Source: Ascidia mentula (taxonomy: Eukaryota; Chordata; Ascidiacea; Phlebobranchia; Ascidiidae). Taken from it: 64,000 nt of DNA. Each line of letters begins with the position of its first letter. Within the stretch, counting starts at the first letter, position 1. The DNA is taken from the NCBI GenBank assembly GCA_947561715.1, contig OX387198.1, positions 9,238,001 to 9,302,000 of the forward strand. Direction: 5' to 3'. The notes beneath the pieces were generated by a model. It saw nothing but the letters and a program-made list of their open reading frames with translations, ran no database searches and was not told where the DNA came from. This document shows, piece after piece, positions 29,940 through 41,960 of the stretch. The translations under genes were made by a program, and so were the position numbers.

Positions 29940-31330
29940 ATTTTTGGCCAAAAGTAAAAATCACCAAAAAGATGAATCGACCATGTACCAACAAAACCAG
30001 TAGCCAATTTATGTTGTATTAATGTGGCAGTGATGCGACAAATCTGCAAAATAGTATAAATGTGAAAATTGGTATCATTCCGTGCTATAAAGGATACTGT
30101 ATGAAACACTGGCAAACTTATGCTGTTATATATCACTTTAAACAAGCCAATTTATTTGTAATAAAAACATGATTTGTATGACCAGTGCAACATACAAAAC
30201 AACACACCTTATTGAGCTACAGCCTACATTGACAAATTGAGTAGGCCTAAACATGAAACAGAAACTCATTGAATATTAATAGATTAACACTAATTTAAAT
30301 AGACACCCTAATTGTACATATGTTTCTATCTACATATACCCACATTCTCTATAAGGCAACGAAGTACAAAAATAATATATTATTTGTAAATCAGTTCAAA
30401 TTCAAATTCATTAGGTTAGAGTTAAACCATTCTGATCTGACGATTAACCAGGGGTTATTCAACAACAAAAAACATACACAATAACGCCAATCGCCAATGG
30501 CTTACAACAACTGCATATTAAAGGGTCTAAAAATCGCTGAAACTGTACAACCTTCTAACAATAAAACCCCAGGCAAAAACGAATCCACCCAAACGTAAAT
30601 ACCGAGAGAGCCGCTAGGGTACAGGTTTATGTTGTGTTCCCGACCGAAGCAGTAAAATAATAATTTAAAATAATTAAATGATAATTATTGTTGATTTATG
30701 CAATGATCTTTTTTTTAAATCCTACACAACGCAATGTTTATTTGAGCATTGAAATTTTTTTATCTTTTTGTGACGTAGGGAATGTGAACAATGAATATAT
30801 TCCTCACGGAAATAATACCATAGTCGTTGTCGCTTTCCTATGATCAATTTTACAATTTTATCAATTTGAATAGATCTTAAACGCTACAACAAACATGAAG
30901 ATTCTGCAAATAAAGCAATACCCTAGGGCGAAAAACAATTTCACAAATTTTACGCATGACGTATCCCGAAAAGGAGACGCAAGAAGTCAACAAGCACTGC
31001 AAGGCGTGCATTGTAAAAATTAATATTCAGGTTTTTTTTACCTGTACTTTGTAGTTTTCCCAATTGGTGTTTGAAGCTAACATTGTAAACAACCAATGTT
31101 TTTATCATGCATACAATTGTGTTAAAAGTTGGCTTAATGTGTTTTTTGTTTTTCCTGTTGGAATTTATAGGTTTTTGCTGAATTTTGTTTGAATAAGATA
31201 TGTATTTTTCCATCATTACCAATAGTATCAGAAAGGTTTGTTTTTATTTGCAGGTCAGACTAAGCTTGTATAATTGTGCACTTATTGTAGCGGTCTCTTT
31301 GGCTATGACATACATTTGATACTCAGCATA
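29940..31330. promoter_or_regulatory. Divergent promoter interval between NUMB and the AT-hook gene
   Basis: 1.4 kb, strongly AT-rich, between two divergent start codons. No CpG island, TATA-box pair or coding exon is evident. A strong acceptor (TTTTTATTTGCAG, ending at 31253) lies 77 bases before the AT-hook gene ATG, so that gene has a spliced or trans-spliced leader and its transcription start is further upstream than the ATG. The NUMB start lies only a short distance from any visible splice site. Confidence 0.4.
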
Positions 31331-34300
31331 ATGAATCCGAATGTTTATGGCTATCAGCCGGGCGCTTCCAACTATGTGCAACGTGGATCTGGAGGTTATG
31401 AAGGTAATAACATGTTTATGATAATTTTTTTCTAAAACATACCTGTTTAGAGTCGGTTATTAAGTAAAACTTTTCTTGTTTGCCAAATTGGAACAGATGT
31501 CATACACCATGTTATCTGTGTAAAGACAGCTAATGTATTAACACACAAAAGACATTCGTTTGTCTGCACAATGAATGACCGAGGTAAAAAAATTCTTCAC
31601 AAAGTATTAGATTTGGAAAGTTCATGATTTGCAAGAGAGAGTCTTTTCTGGTGATTGTTAAATATGCAGACAAACTGACATTTTTGTATGTTAATGCATT
31701 AGCTAATTGTTTTTTCCCAGATTGTCTGTCAACTTTTTTATTCATGACAGTGTACAACTTTCCAAACTTGTGTGTAAAGCTCATACCAGTTGTTGTTATA
31801 TGTGCTTTAAAAAGAAAACCATCACACATTAAATCTCGTACCAAGAGTCTTATTTATCTTCTGCACTTGTTGCAGGGCCAGGCACTACCAATGCTAGCTT
31901 GCCAATTAATTACCAGCAGCAGCCACCAACACAACAGGTACAAATATTTTTAATAATTTTACACATTTCAGTTATACAGTTTGCAATGCTCCTGTTGTTA
32001 CTGGTAGTTTTGATTGACTTACAAATCTTATGCCTTTTAGACTGCCCTACACAGCAGTTGGGGTTATCAGCAGCCAATGCCACAGACAGTTAATCCAATA
32101 GGTAAATCAGTACTCTGAACAATCTCTTTACAATTAAAATGCAATGTGACTTTACCAACAAATAAATTAAATGATATTTTGTAAAATATATCCTCTTTAT
32201 AGTAGGTCAACACATGACACCACCTGTATCCGCTAATGTCAACCAAAATCAAATGGTAAAACAATATCTAGATTGTATATAATGTTTGTTTTTTTCTAAC
32301 AACACTGCTGTTTTTGCATTCAGCAGGCACCAATGCAATATGCCAATGTCCCTGTTGGCGAAAAAATTTGGACTGAAAGAAGTGAACCAGGTTCTAATTT
32401 GTTTGTTTTCCTTTCTTTATGCGAGTTTTGTCCATAAGCTTTGTGCTGTATTTACTGCTTTTCAATTTTTCAATAGAAATATATCTGAATTTATTATGTA
32501 TACCTTTCTTTTTTGCTGTCCCCTTGTATCTATAACAACGTACATAATGGTGTTTAGCGGCAGTGGTTCCAAAACCGCAAGTAAACTTTTCCACTGGTTC
32601 TGCAATGGGTGCAAGCTTTGGGGAGGATTTTAATCAAACAGAACTTTTCCAAGGACAGCCTGTCCTTCGACAATCAAATCCACCAGCACAACAGACTTAC
32701 CAAGCAAAAACAGCTGCTCCTACTGCACAACAAAATGGTATATATCAATTTGATTCTCTGTTGTTTGTGAGCTGTTGCACTGACAACTTGCTTTGCAGGA
32801 AACAAAGTTACAAACAAAGAAGCATCTGACCCAAATTGGACTGCACCGCCGCGATATGTAAATACTCCAGCTACCAACAAACCTAACCCAAAAGTTATTG
32901 GTAAGGGGGAATCTATCATAGTCTGTCTATTTTTTAGTCACATAAAACAAATTTTTTTTGGCCTACAGAAATATTAGTTTTTTAGTGTTTAAACTGATTA
33001 TTTATATAAAATTAAGTTTTCAATATACTTTCCTTCAATAAGGTCTGTTTTTTTACACACACAAATTTAACTTTAGGTATTGCCAAGCACCTTTTCAGTC
33101 CAGCTACAGTTTCAACAAAATCTCATTAAAAATGCATTAATGAAAACACTATGTGGTGATTTTGAAACAACAAGCCAGCAGAACTTTTTGCTTTGGCAAA
33201 CTTTAATAGTCTTAAGTTTCAGGCAAGGGCTAGCTAAAATACTTATTGGATATACCACATTTTTCATTACACATGTATTCCTACAACCCTTTATACCAAA
33301 TATGTGCATTACATATTGTGTGGATATATTCCATCTATGTCACCACACCCTGGAAATTAGATGAGGTTAAAGAACTTCTAATGTTTAGAAGATGAAGAGG
33401 AAGATGAAGAGGAGGAGGAAGAAGACAACGATGTGGAGGATGACGCAACTAAAGACCCTTGGTTTGAGCCGGAAGAGGAAGAAGAAGATGACTTTGTGCC
33501 AGACATGTCGGGTTCAGATGAGGATTTCACTATTGGAAGAAAGAGAAAGCCAAGGAAGGGCAGAGGGGGTCGTAGAGTGACAAGAAGTCAATCACTGAAC
33601 ACGAAAAAGGGAGCGTCAAGGTCGGGGAGAAGAAAGAGACGTTCGCAGGATGACTTTATTGATGATGATGATGACTCGGATGATACCTATGCCACGGTTC
33701 CTATCCGACGTGGTCAACCTGCCTTGGGGAGAAGTGATTTAAGTGATGATGAATACTTGCCCAAGGGCAAAAGAGCCAAAGTGGCACCCAAAAAACCAGC
33801 ACCCAAGCGTGGTCGAATGCGTAGTAAATCCACCCCACTGACCAGCAAGGGTGGGCTGAAATATGAAGTTTATTCAGATTCGCCAGATGATGATGACGAC
33901 GAAGATGCTTCTGATAGTGATGAGGAGGAGATTATGTTACACAGAGGGCAGCCTGTAACAAACACAAGAACATCATCAAAATGCAGTGAAGTCAGCAAAA
34001 AGGTACGTCCACCTCCAGCAAACTAAATCTGATTTGAATTATATATTTAGCCTCTGTAACAGAGGCTCTGTTAATCAATTGTGTAGGTTATTTTAGTTAA
34101 ATGATAAAGGTACTGAACTGAATTAACTGATTGGTCGGACTACTTACTGTTACATTTGTCCCAAGGCTTAATCATGCTTGCTAACAGAAAGGAAATATTG
34201 CCCCAATTTCATAAAAAAATTTTGAATGAAAGTGATCTAAATTTTTAAATATATGGCTTGAAGTGTAATATTTGCTTCAATGCGTAAACCTACTTTGACA

Positions 34301-37232
34301 TTGTATGCATATCATTTTCTGCCAGACATCATCAACATTGTCGGAACAAAGCCAGGTAGTTTTTCTGGTTGATCGCAACATGCAGGAGAGAATCAAACGA
34401 CTGCCAGTGGATTGTTTGTATTCAGATTCCAACTACATTTGGCGATTGCAAAATTCTGTGCTCGTCAAGTTTAAGCAAAGGGGAGATACAAATGTAAGAA
34501 GAATGACATTTTCAAACTTGTTTATTTGTAAAATTGAATGTTTTTTCAGTATTTTCAAGCTACATCGAACTACCTTAATTATTTGCCGGAGATGGAGAAA
34601 AACTATGCGCCAGTGAGTGTGGAGTTTTTAAAAGACTCTGGAACTGATGTTGTGAGACTTTTTGATGTTCCGGAGTTGCCCGGAAGTGGGTGAGTGGTCG
34701 CCTTGTTCTTTTTATACTAATTCTAAAGCAATTTACACACTTTAGACCATAAAATAGCAAAGTGTAACTGAAAAACAGTTTGGATTGTGTATTGCCTCAT
34801 AAACATGCAAACAGCAATTTAAAACATCAAAACATTTTTAAATCACTATGTACATTTTTTCAAAGAATTGTATTGTTTTAGGACATCACAATCTGGTGAC
34901 AACATGGACTTCCAAACAACAAAGCAGCCTGCAGTATGTGTATTTTTTTATTTAATTGTCTTGTGTCTTTTTTTTACGAGTGGCTTTTAGGTTAAAAAGA
35001 GGAGAGGAAGACCGCCAAAAAGTGCTCAGTTCAAAGGAGACCAACCAACTGCCAAGAGCAAAGTACCCCAAACCCCACCTGCCCAAGGTGTGTATTTGAA
35101 ACTCAATCTTATATTTATTTAAAATGGGCAAAAAAGAGCTTTAGCTTTTCTGTATATTGTTTAGGCACAGAACGCAAAAGAGGTCGTCCTAAAAAATCAA
35201 AAGTTGAAGTCGAGTCGAAACTTGTGTAAGTGTAGAAAACTACTTGACGTTGCAACCAAACTTGCAGTGAATGTTTCAAAAAACTTGCAGTGAATATAGC
35301 TGCAATGCTGCTGTTAACTGACATACCTTAAATCAAACACTTTAAACACACCTGTGATCGACATTAGTGAAAGAAAATAAATCAGCTCGTTATGTTTATG
35401 TCAGTCAGCAGCAACATCAGCAAAAAGCGTTCACTGAATACTGTTCGCATTTAAAAAAAAATTTTATCTCATGTGAAATAGGCTTTTTAGTGAAGATGCA
35501 ACTCCTACAGCAGAGGAAACCATAGCGGAGCCAGCACAAGAATTCTACCTGGATGATCCAGGGCTCCTCAGAGTAGTTGTGAACGATTACATGAGAGTAA
35601 GTATTCCTGTCATATTGTAGTAGACCTGGAGAATTTAATGTGACCTTCTTTGTTCTGCAGTGTTTGTCGAGGACTGATGCAAACAAAAATCTGGATAGAG
35701 AAAACAAAACTGAAGGTGGGTAAAGATATCAATATGGTTACGTTGTCTAAAATCTAAAAATTTGTTAGAGTTTTGATTAAACAATTTATAAAAATTATGT
35801 TTGTTGAAATCTTCAGACAATATAATTTTCGAACTGGATTGCGTCGTTAAAACCATGTTATTTTCTGCTTTTTCTATTAGCGTTTTAGTTTATTTTCTAA
35901 TTGCTTTTTAGCAATGATAAAGTTTGAGCGAAAAATCACTGCCCTGAAGGCTCAATTGGTTGAGTCCCTTCCTCTGTCACAAGATTTCAAAGTAAGATCG
36001 ATTGAAGTTCTATTTTTATTAGTTATACACACTTGCAACCATTCAACAGAAAAAACTTTTGACCAATTTGCACACAGATCTCTGTAAACTATTCAGTGGA
36101 ATAGCTTCCTTAATTTAAAAGTCTGGTATTGCTATTACCCGGAAAATTATTCATACCCTTGCATTTCCTAGGATTTACTGGAAAAAAGTGAACCGAGTGC
36201 CATTGAACAATGCATGGACGACCACACATGTCAGGCTTTGACAGATGGTTCTGCAAACAAAGCCACCAAGCGGTTTTGTTTCCACAACCTCGGTTAGTAT
36301 CTCACATTTCTACAGAAATGGTCATTTGGCAATCTTGGTCAAGCGTCATTTCCCAGGTACTGACAGTCGTATTTTGAGCAACAACAATCCAGCAAAGGTC
36401 ATTTATTCAGGATTCCTTGATGTTGGTACTGCAATTGTCTGTTGGCCAATATTATGTTTTACTGCAATACCATTTTACCGTTGATGGTATTCCAAAATTG
36501 CTGACTGTTGCATTCAAGCATTTTTATTATTTTTTTAAGAAAGTTATTGCTCTTTTGGGATCCATCTAGATTTTGCCATAACTTCTCAGACTCTTTTTTC
36601 GAAGCTACCAGAAGTGCCACATAACAAACCAACGTCTCAATTACGTTTTACACCTAACCTATCTTGAACTTGATATTAATCAGGCATTGAGAAGAAATTT
36701 TTCGTCTGCGAATCAGTCGCTGAAAGATGTCGGGTTTGGGCCAAACTTCATCACTTTCCACAGCGGCGCAGTGAAGATGCACAGGACGTGATGAGAGAAA
36801 TTGTGGATTACGTTGTGAGTCGGGAGGGGGAAGGAGACGAGGCCGCGGGACTTCCCTGTACAGAAGACCAGGTAGTTTGTTTTACCAATAAGTTTAATTT
36901 TGTATGAAAGCAGCGTGCTTTAAGCAGACCTAATTTACACGTTCCACTAGTTTGGATGTTTTTGGCAATAGTATTGTGTTTGTACATTGTAATTTTTTGT
37001 AATAAATCAAACAATTACGTGCTGTAAAACAATAATTTCTAAAAAAGTTCATATTAGATGTTACGACATCTGATGTGTTTAGGTTGAAGCTGATACAAAC
37101 AGCAAAGGTAGTTAGGTATTCTGCGGCACATAAAAACCATATATTTCTGTTACGCAGTACCTGCGAGAAATCACTGATCTTATTCGCGAGGCAACCGAAC
37201 TTGTGAAACCAACAGTTGTAGTTGGCCAGTGA
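31331..37232 (+). CDS. AT-hook, acidic, Gln-rich chromatin-type protein; possibly QSER1/PRR12-like
   Basis: Exons: 31331-31403, 31876-31937, 32041-32101, 32203-32255, 32324-32390, 32564-32737, 32799-32900, 33389-34002, 34326-34493, 34550-34689, 34882-34933, 34991-35087, 35165-35225, 35482-35596, 35661-35715, 35912-35991, 36172-36292, 36684-36871, 37158-37232. All phases agree and give 785 residues. The order is: Gln/Pro/Asn/Tyr-rich N-terminus (1-170); a long acidic and basic low-complexity block (198-402) with runs of Glu and Asp; a conserved-looking block about 403-505 (QVVFLVDRN, YIWRLQNSVLVKFKQ); two AT-hooks (RRGRPPK about 526-532, RGRPKK about 560-565); and a helical C-terminal domain (570-785) with EFYLDDPGLLRVVVNDYM. 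AT-hooks imply minor-groove DNA binding in the nucleus. The architecture and the IWRLQNS..VKF block recall the DUF4211 domain of QSER1/PRR12, but I am not sure. Gene structure is secure; the family name is not. Confidence 0.6.
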
Positions 37233-37391
37233 GCTGTTCTGAGCGATCATCGGATCGTCGTCGGTACACCTTCAGCTCATCCAGCTCCCCGCCGCGTTTC
37301 TACGGAACTGCGCCACTTTGTAAAGTTTCATTTTTAACGTTTTTTCTATCGCGGCGCTGCTCGTCTTGTTTTCTTCATCATCAGACACTTG

Positions 37392-37397
37392 AATAAA
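37392..37397 (+). other. Polyadenylation signal AATAAA, AT-hook gene
   Basis: Canonical hexamer 160 bases after the stop codon, followed by GT-rich sequence. A second AATAAA lies at 37525-37530 and could give a longer tail. Confidence 0.5.
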
Positions 37398-37880
37398 TCG
37401 TGGACAGTATATGTGTAATTCCTGTAGTGTGGGAAGTAACCCGAGTAATTGATTTCGCTAATATGTTGTGGTCTTCTGCTACTCCGTTCAAAGTTAGCCC
37501 CGCATGACGAAATCAGTTGTGGAAAATAAACCCTGATGCACTCTTACATCTTGGCTGGTGTCGTACGCGGTAAATATGTGTAATGGATTGAGGGATGTTC
37601 CACGCACAAGTTTATGACAGAAGGTTAAAATTTGGACCGAAAACGTGAAAAAAAAACAGTTACAACCCAGAGAAGGTGGTATTCTTTTTCAAATCCACGG
37701 CCCTGGCTGGGTGATACGTGCGGTGTTTACAATCAGTGCAAGTCAGTGGCCATTTGCAGTTGTTACATCTGCTGCCGTTTTGTTGAGGTTTCCTGGCTAT
37801 CGTTTTACAACTTTTTGGTAGGTACTCGATTTATTTGAACAATCTTGTGCAACTGGTTTGTAAATTCAAACGCAAACAGA

Positions 37881-37930
37881 AGAGCAAGGCTGTATCATTT
37901 CAAAAAGAGCATGGCTGTATCATTCGAAGA
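37881..37930. repeat. 25-bp tandem duplication
   Basis: Two imperfect copies of a unit reading agagcaaggctgtatcattt and agagcatggctgtatcatt, period 25 bp, in the gap downstream of TUT1. Visible directly by eye; no coding context. Confidence 0.6.
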
Positions 37931-37996
37931 CTGACCTATATAAGAACTTAAGATCCTTAGGTTTCATAGCTTGCCGAAGGATAAAATGAAATCACC

Positions 37997-38162
37997 GTAT
38001 TTTGCGCAATTAACTACTACATAATTGAACATTGAAAGTATGGACTGCAATGAGACAGAAACCGATGAAAACCCACTGTATTTTGTGCAATTAACTACTA
38101 CGTAATTGAACATTGAATACCAGAAGTATGGACTGCAAGGAGACATAAACCGATGAAAACCC
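37997..38162. repeat. 81-bp tandem duplication in the TUT1 3' flank
   Basis: Copy 1 starts at 37997 and copy 2 at 38078. Both run through gtattttg(c/t)gcaatt, aactactac, taattgaacattgaa, gtatggactgcaa, gagaca and aaccgatgaaaaccc. Copy 2 carries a short insertion (about 8 bases, near 38120) that copy 1 lacks. High identity suggests a recent duplication. It may lie inside the TUT1 3' untranslated region. Confidence 0.8.
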
Positions 38163-38391
38163 GAGATACTTGGGATTTGGACTCTATAGAAGAGCCAGCG
38201 GACCTGTAGTATTAGGAGGCAACGATAAACTACCCCTTACTTTGCAAAACATTGTTATGTAATTGGCGTGAGGTAAAATGCCTCTTCAGTTTTTGTTCAA
38301 GCCACAATCCGCAACTTTTCATAACTTTTTGACATTTCGACAACATCAAATTTATATATACTTCGTTATATTTTTGCAATTACACCGAATT

Positions 38392-41300
38392 CTAAGCGTG
38401 TGGCATTTGGGCGAGGCACTTCTTCAGCAAGTTCGGCAAAAACATTTCGAGGTGGTGAAGGAAGTTGACGTAGTCGTTGTGGCCGTCGTCGGAAGTGCAG
38501 CGGAACTGCAGGCGCAACGCTCCGTCGTCTGCTACACAAACTCCGGTGGTGAAACAAAACAGGGGCGGCGCGTTGCTGTCGATGGACGAAGAACTCGTGT
38601 TGAGCTGTTGTTCCGGAGCGCTGGGATCTTTTTTATCCAAGTCGGCAAGGAGAAGTTGGGACACTTTTCTTTCCAGGTCCAGAAAGTCGGCGAGTCCTTT
38701 TTGGACGAGTCTGCGCCGCGCTTTCCTCCGACCCTGCCAAAGTCTTTGTCTGGCCTCGCACTGAATACGGCAGGGAAGCTGGACTGAAGACGTTCGGACG
38801 TCGCTCGAGTTTATGGCCACTTTCGCGCGCTTACAAAATGCGCAGTCATCGTCCTCAGCCGGTCGTTTTCTGCCTCCTGCGAGTTCGGGGCCGCTTACGT
38901 CACAGGAGTGCTGCGTTGGGAAAGTTTGGACCGCCACAGAAGAGTCCACAGCCTCGTTTCCATCGTCGAGGTGAAGGCTTTCTGGTTCGCTCTCGACACT
39001 GCAGTCCATGGCAAACACGTCGCGCAAAATCGTGACGAAGTAGCCAGCGGCTTTTTGATAATATTCGCTTTTCTCTGACCCTGCCGGGTTTAATTTAACG
39101 TCAAAACTGTAAGCATTTCCCTTTCCAGGCTCGGGTGCAGCTGTCTCCTGATCATCGCGCTTACGGTGGTGGTCTATGAAGAGCTCTAGTAAACCCCAGG
39201 TATTGGAGTACATGGACTTGTGCTGGTATCGTCTCATTTTAACCACGAGAGCCGCGTTGTGCATATGTCTGTAGAAATTCTGCATGTGGCGTTCGGTGAC
39301 ATTGCCGGCCACGTTATGAGAAAGTTCGAACGGGTCTTGGATGTTCAGGGCACCGAGGCGAAACTTCCGTGCACCACCATCGCCATTGTTAAACACCCCG
39401 AACCCATTTGGTGTAAAGCTTTCATAACTGGCCGATCGGGTATCCAACACGGTCTTAGAGAAGTCCACCTTCGCGTAAAACTGGAAGAAATCAGCGAGCA
39501 AACCAGGCAAAGAGTGATCTGTGACTTTCGGTACGAGGTGTGCTTCGACCAGGGTGCAATCCCAACCGTTTACAGACACACGCTCGGTGATCGGGACATG
39601 CGAGGTCATTTTTGACAAGCTGGAAAGTTTTCCCGAGTTTTGTAGAAAGAACAGAACAATAAGAGTGACAGCGTAGTTGTTTAATCTTGGCCCGTTGACG
39701 TGTATTCCACCTGGAGTATATTATACACACAGCTTACTTCGCGGCAATCTTAAATTTCTATTCACTGACGTTACTTAATTTATTGTGTAATTAACCAATA
39801 AGTATTATAAACTATGAAGTCAACTTTCTTTTTTTTCACTAAATCTTCAGAAACGGGAAAGAAAAGGCATAATTTGACAGACCCAACTTAATTTAAGTCT
39901 TGTTTGAAAAGAAAAGTTTACCTACCAGCCAGCTCCCAATGCTTCATCCAGGCTCGTACAACTATGACCAATGGTTTTAAGAGTGGAAATACATCACAGC
40001 AAAGTTGAAGGTATTTGGTGTTGACCAAAGCCAGTTCGTTGGAGAGGGAAAGATCGCACCTCACATGCGACCCCATGTGGCGAAATCGAACTAGCGGAAA
40101 TCTCGTTTGACAGATAACTTTAATTTTGTGGCAATCTGGAACACATTGCTTTATAACTTCGCCGACGGCAGCAACAATTTCTTGACAGGTAGCTTTGTAT
40201 TCCAACATTTCCATTTCTTTTCCATCGGAGTTTTCTTTTCGATGAACCTGGATTTCATGTAAAATATCAGGGTGGATCTCGCTGTGTTCAAAATGCAAAT
40301 CCAGATCACAGCCGTGCATTCCAAATCCGTTCACCTGTATTAAATGGTCAACTTAACACTTCTAAACCGTAAACATCTGCTTTTTCTGAAAATTTAATGG
40401 TAGATGTGCAACATGCAAATAAGGTCAATGCAAGCCATAAACAACAATAAAAGTTTTCTGTTAATTTAAATATATTTATTGGTACCGATGATCCATATGG
40501 CTTTAGGACACAGTTGGGAAATGCTTCATGTAGGGCTGATTGCAGAAGTTTACAAATTAGGTTACGGATATGGATTTCCTCCCCAGACAATTTAACTTCC
40601 TCATATAAAAGGAGAAGCTGTTCATTTACCTGAGAAAACAGTTTTATTGTTGGCTATTACACCTGAAATGCACTTAAAACACTTCAGTTTCACTCAAAAG
40701 GTCAACTCTTACATTTTGTACATCGAGCAACTTCTGCCACAGCTTCTCATCAATCACAATTATCTTTTGATTGGATCTTTCCTTTTTAGTCTGTGGTTTG
40801 TGATCTTTAAATTCTCTGTACATTATAGTATTGGGTATCAAAACATGTAAAGAATAAATAACCATGATCCAACTTTCAGTTGCTCACACCTTGGTTTAAT
40901 CGTAATGGGGTTCCCACCAATAGCGGGGTTTTCCAGGGCAAGCACACTTTGAACAGTTTCCTCACATTCCAGTTCCACAATGGCATATTGTTTCTAAACA
41001 AATCAGGTCTGTTAAGTTAAGTTGGATACAACAATAAGACCAGGCAATGGTAAGACTTTCGTGTAAGCAACATATAGTGATATTTTTCATGTCAAGCAAC
41101 TTCAGAATCACATTTTTGGCCTCAGAAATCCTTTGAAGTCATATATTACAAACATCAAAGCCCAGCTGACAGCACTCATTTTAAAACATAAGATTGTAGC
41201 AACTGCATTACCCAAAGCAACATATCTTTGTCACTTTGGAACTTAACATTATCAGCAGTTGCAGTTATTGTCAATGTGAGTTAAACAATCCAAGCTCAAG

Positions 41301-41960
41301 ATCTTGGAGCTGTGGATCATGAGTAATACCACATTGTAGAGGAACTGTCAGTTGAACATTGAATAACTTGCAACTCAGACCTTTTACTAATCATCACAGG
41401 CCAGTAAAATAGGTGCATGAATAATGCTTACGTTTGTTTTGTCAATTGTAACATTTTTTACATTTCCAAACTGCCCAAAGAAATCTGCAATAGCCAGTTC
41501 TGCAGCAACAACACTTTTCAATCCGCTAACATAAACAGATCGTTTTGCAGTGTCACTCCATTCCTTGATTCTTTCAATGTTCCGCGTATGTTTACGTCCT
41601 TTTAGATGTTGCTGATATGTTGTTTCTGTGTTAATGTGATATTTTATTTACCTCCATTCCGCATACATGATATGAATACACATTCGGGAGCAACTGTCTA
41701 AGAAACTTACGTTTCAGGTTAAAATCTTTCAGTCTTCTTTAATTAGACATATATAATCTTCAGGGCCAAATTGCAACAGAATGGGAAATGATTCCCAGAA
41801 TCAATTCTCAAACATTCGGGAACGTTTATTTTATGATTTACAATAGATTACATGATAAATACATACACTAAATAGGTTGTTGTTGCATCTTACCATTTGG
41901 AATATGTGCAGAACAGGCATCACAATACAGACCACTAGAACTCGGTTCATCAGTTGACAT
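38392..41960 (-). CDS. TUT1: TUT1 / Star-PAP, nuclear terminal uridylyl- and poly(A) transferase
   Basis: Non-canonical nucleotidyltransferase that oligouridylates U6 snRNA and polyadenylates selected mRNAs in the nucleus. Coding exons 5' to 3': 41960-41894, 41625-41432, 40993-40890, 40815-40713, 40629-40486, 40334-39926, 39710-38392. All phases agree and give 779 residues (human 874). Order: U1-type C2H2 finger with C13, C16, H29, H35; RRM with RNP2 SVYVSGL (about 52-58) and RNP1 KQYAIVEL (88-95); nucleotidyltransferase with PYGSS and the metal-binding D214 and D216 in HGCDLDL and a third Asp 298 in CDLSLSN; PAP-associated region with NGWDCTL and LNIQDPFELSHNV; and a C-terminal KA-1-like region preceded by LWQGRRKARRRL. 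The last exon alone is 1319 bases. The palm insertion between D216 and D298 is much shorter than in human. It lies tandem to PHLDB on the same strand, 1.4 kb downstream. Confidence 0.95.

Larger units (their letters stand above)
37233..38391. other. Convergent intergenic region with poly(A) signals and tandem duplications
   Basis: Between the stop of the plus-strand AT-hook gene and the stop of minus-strand TUT1. Plus-strand AATAAA at 37392 and 37525 suit the AT-hook gene. A minus-strand AATAAA (plus TTTATT, about 37830) is a candidate for TUT1. Two short tandem duplications lie in the TUT1 half and are listed separately. Confidence 0.5.
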
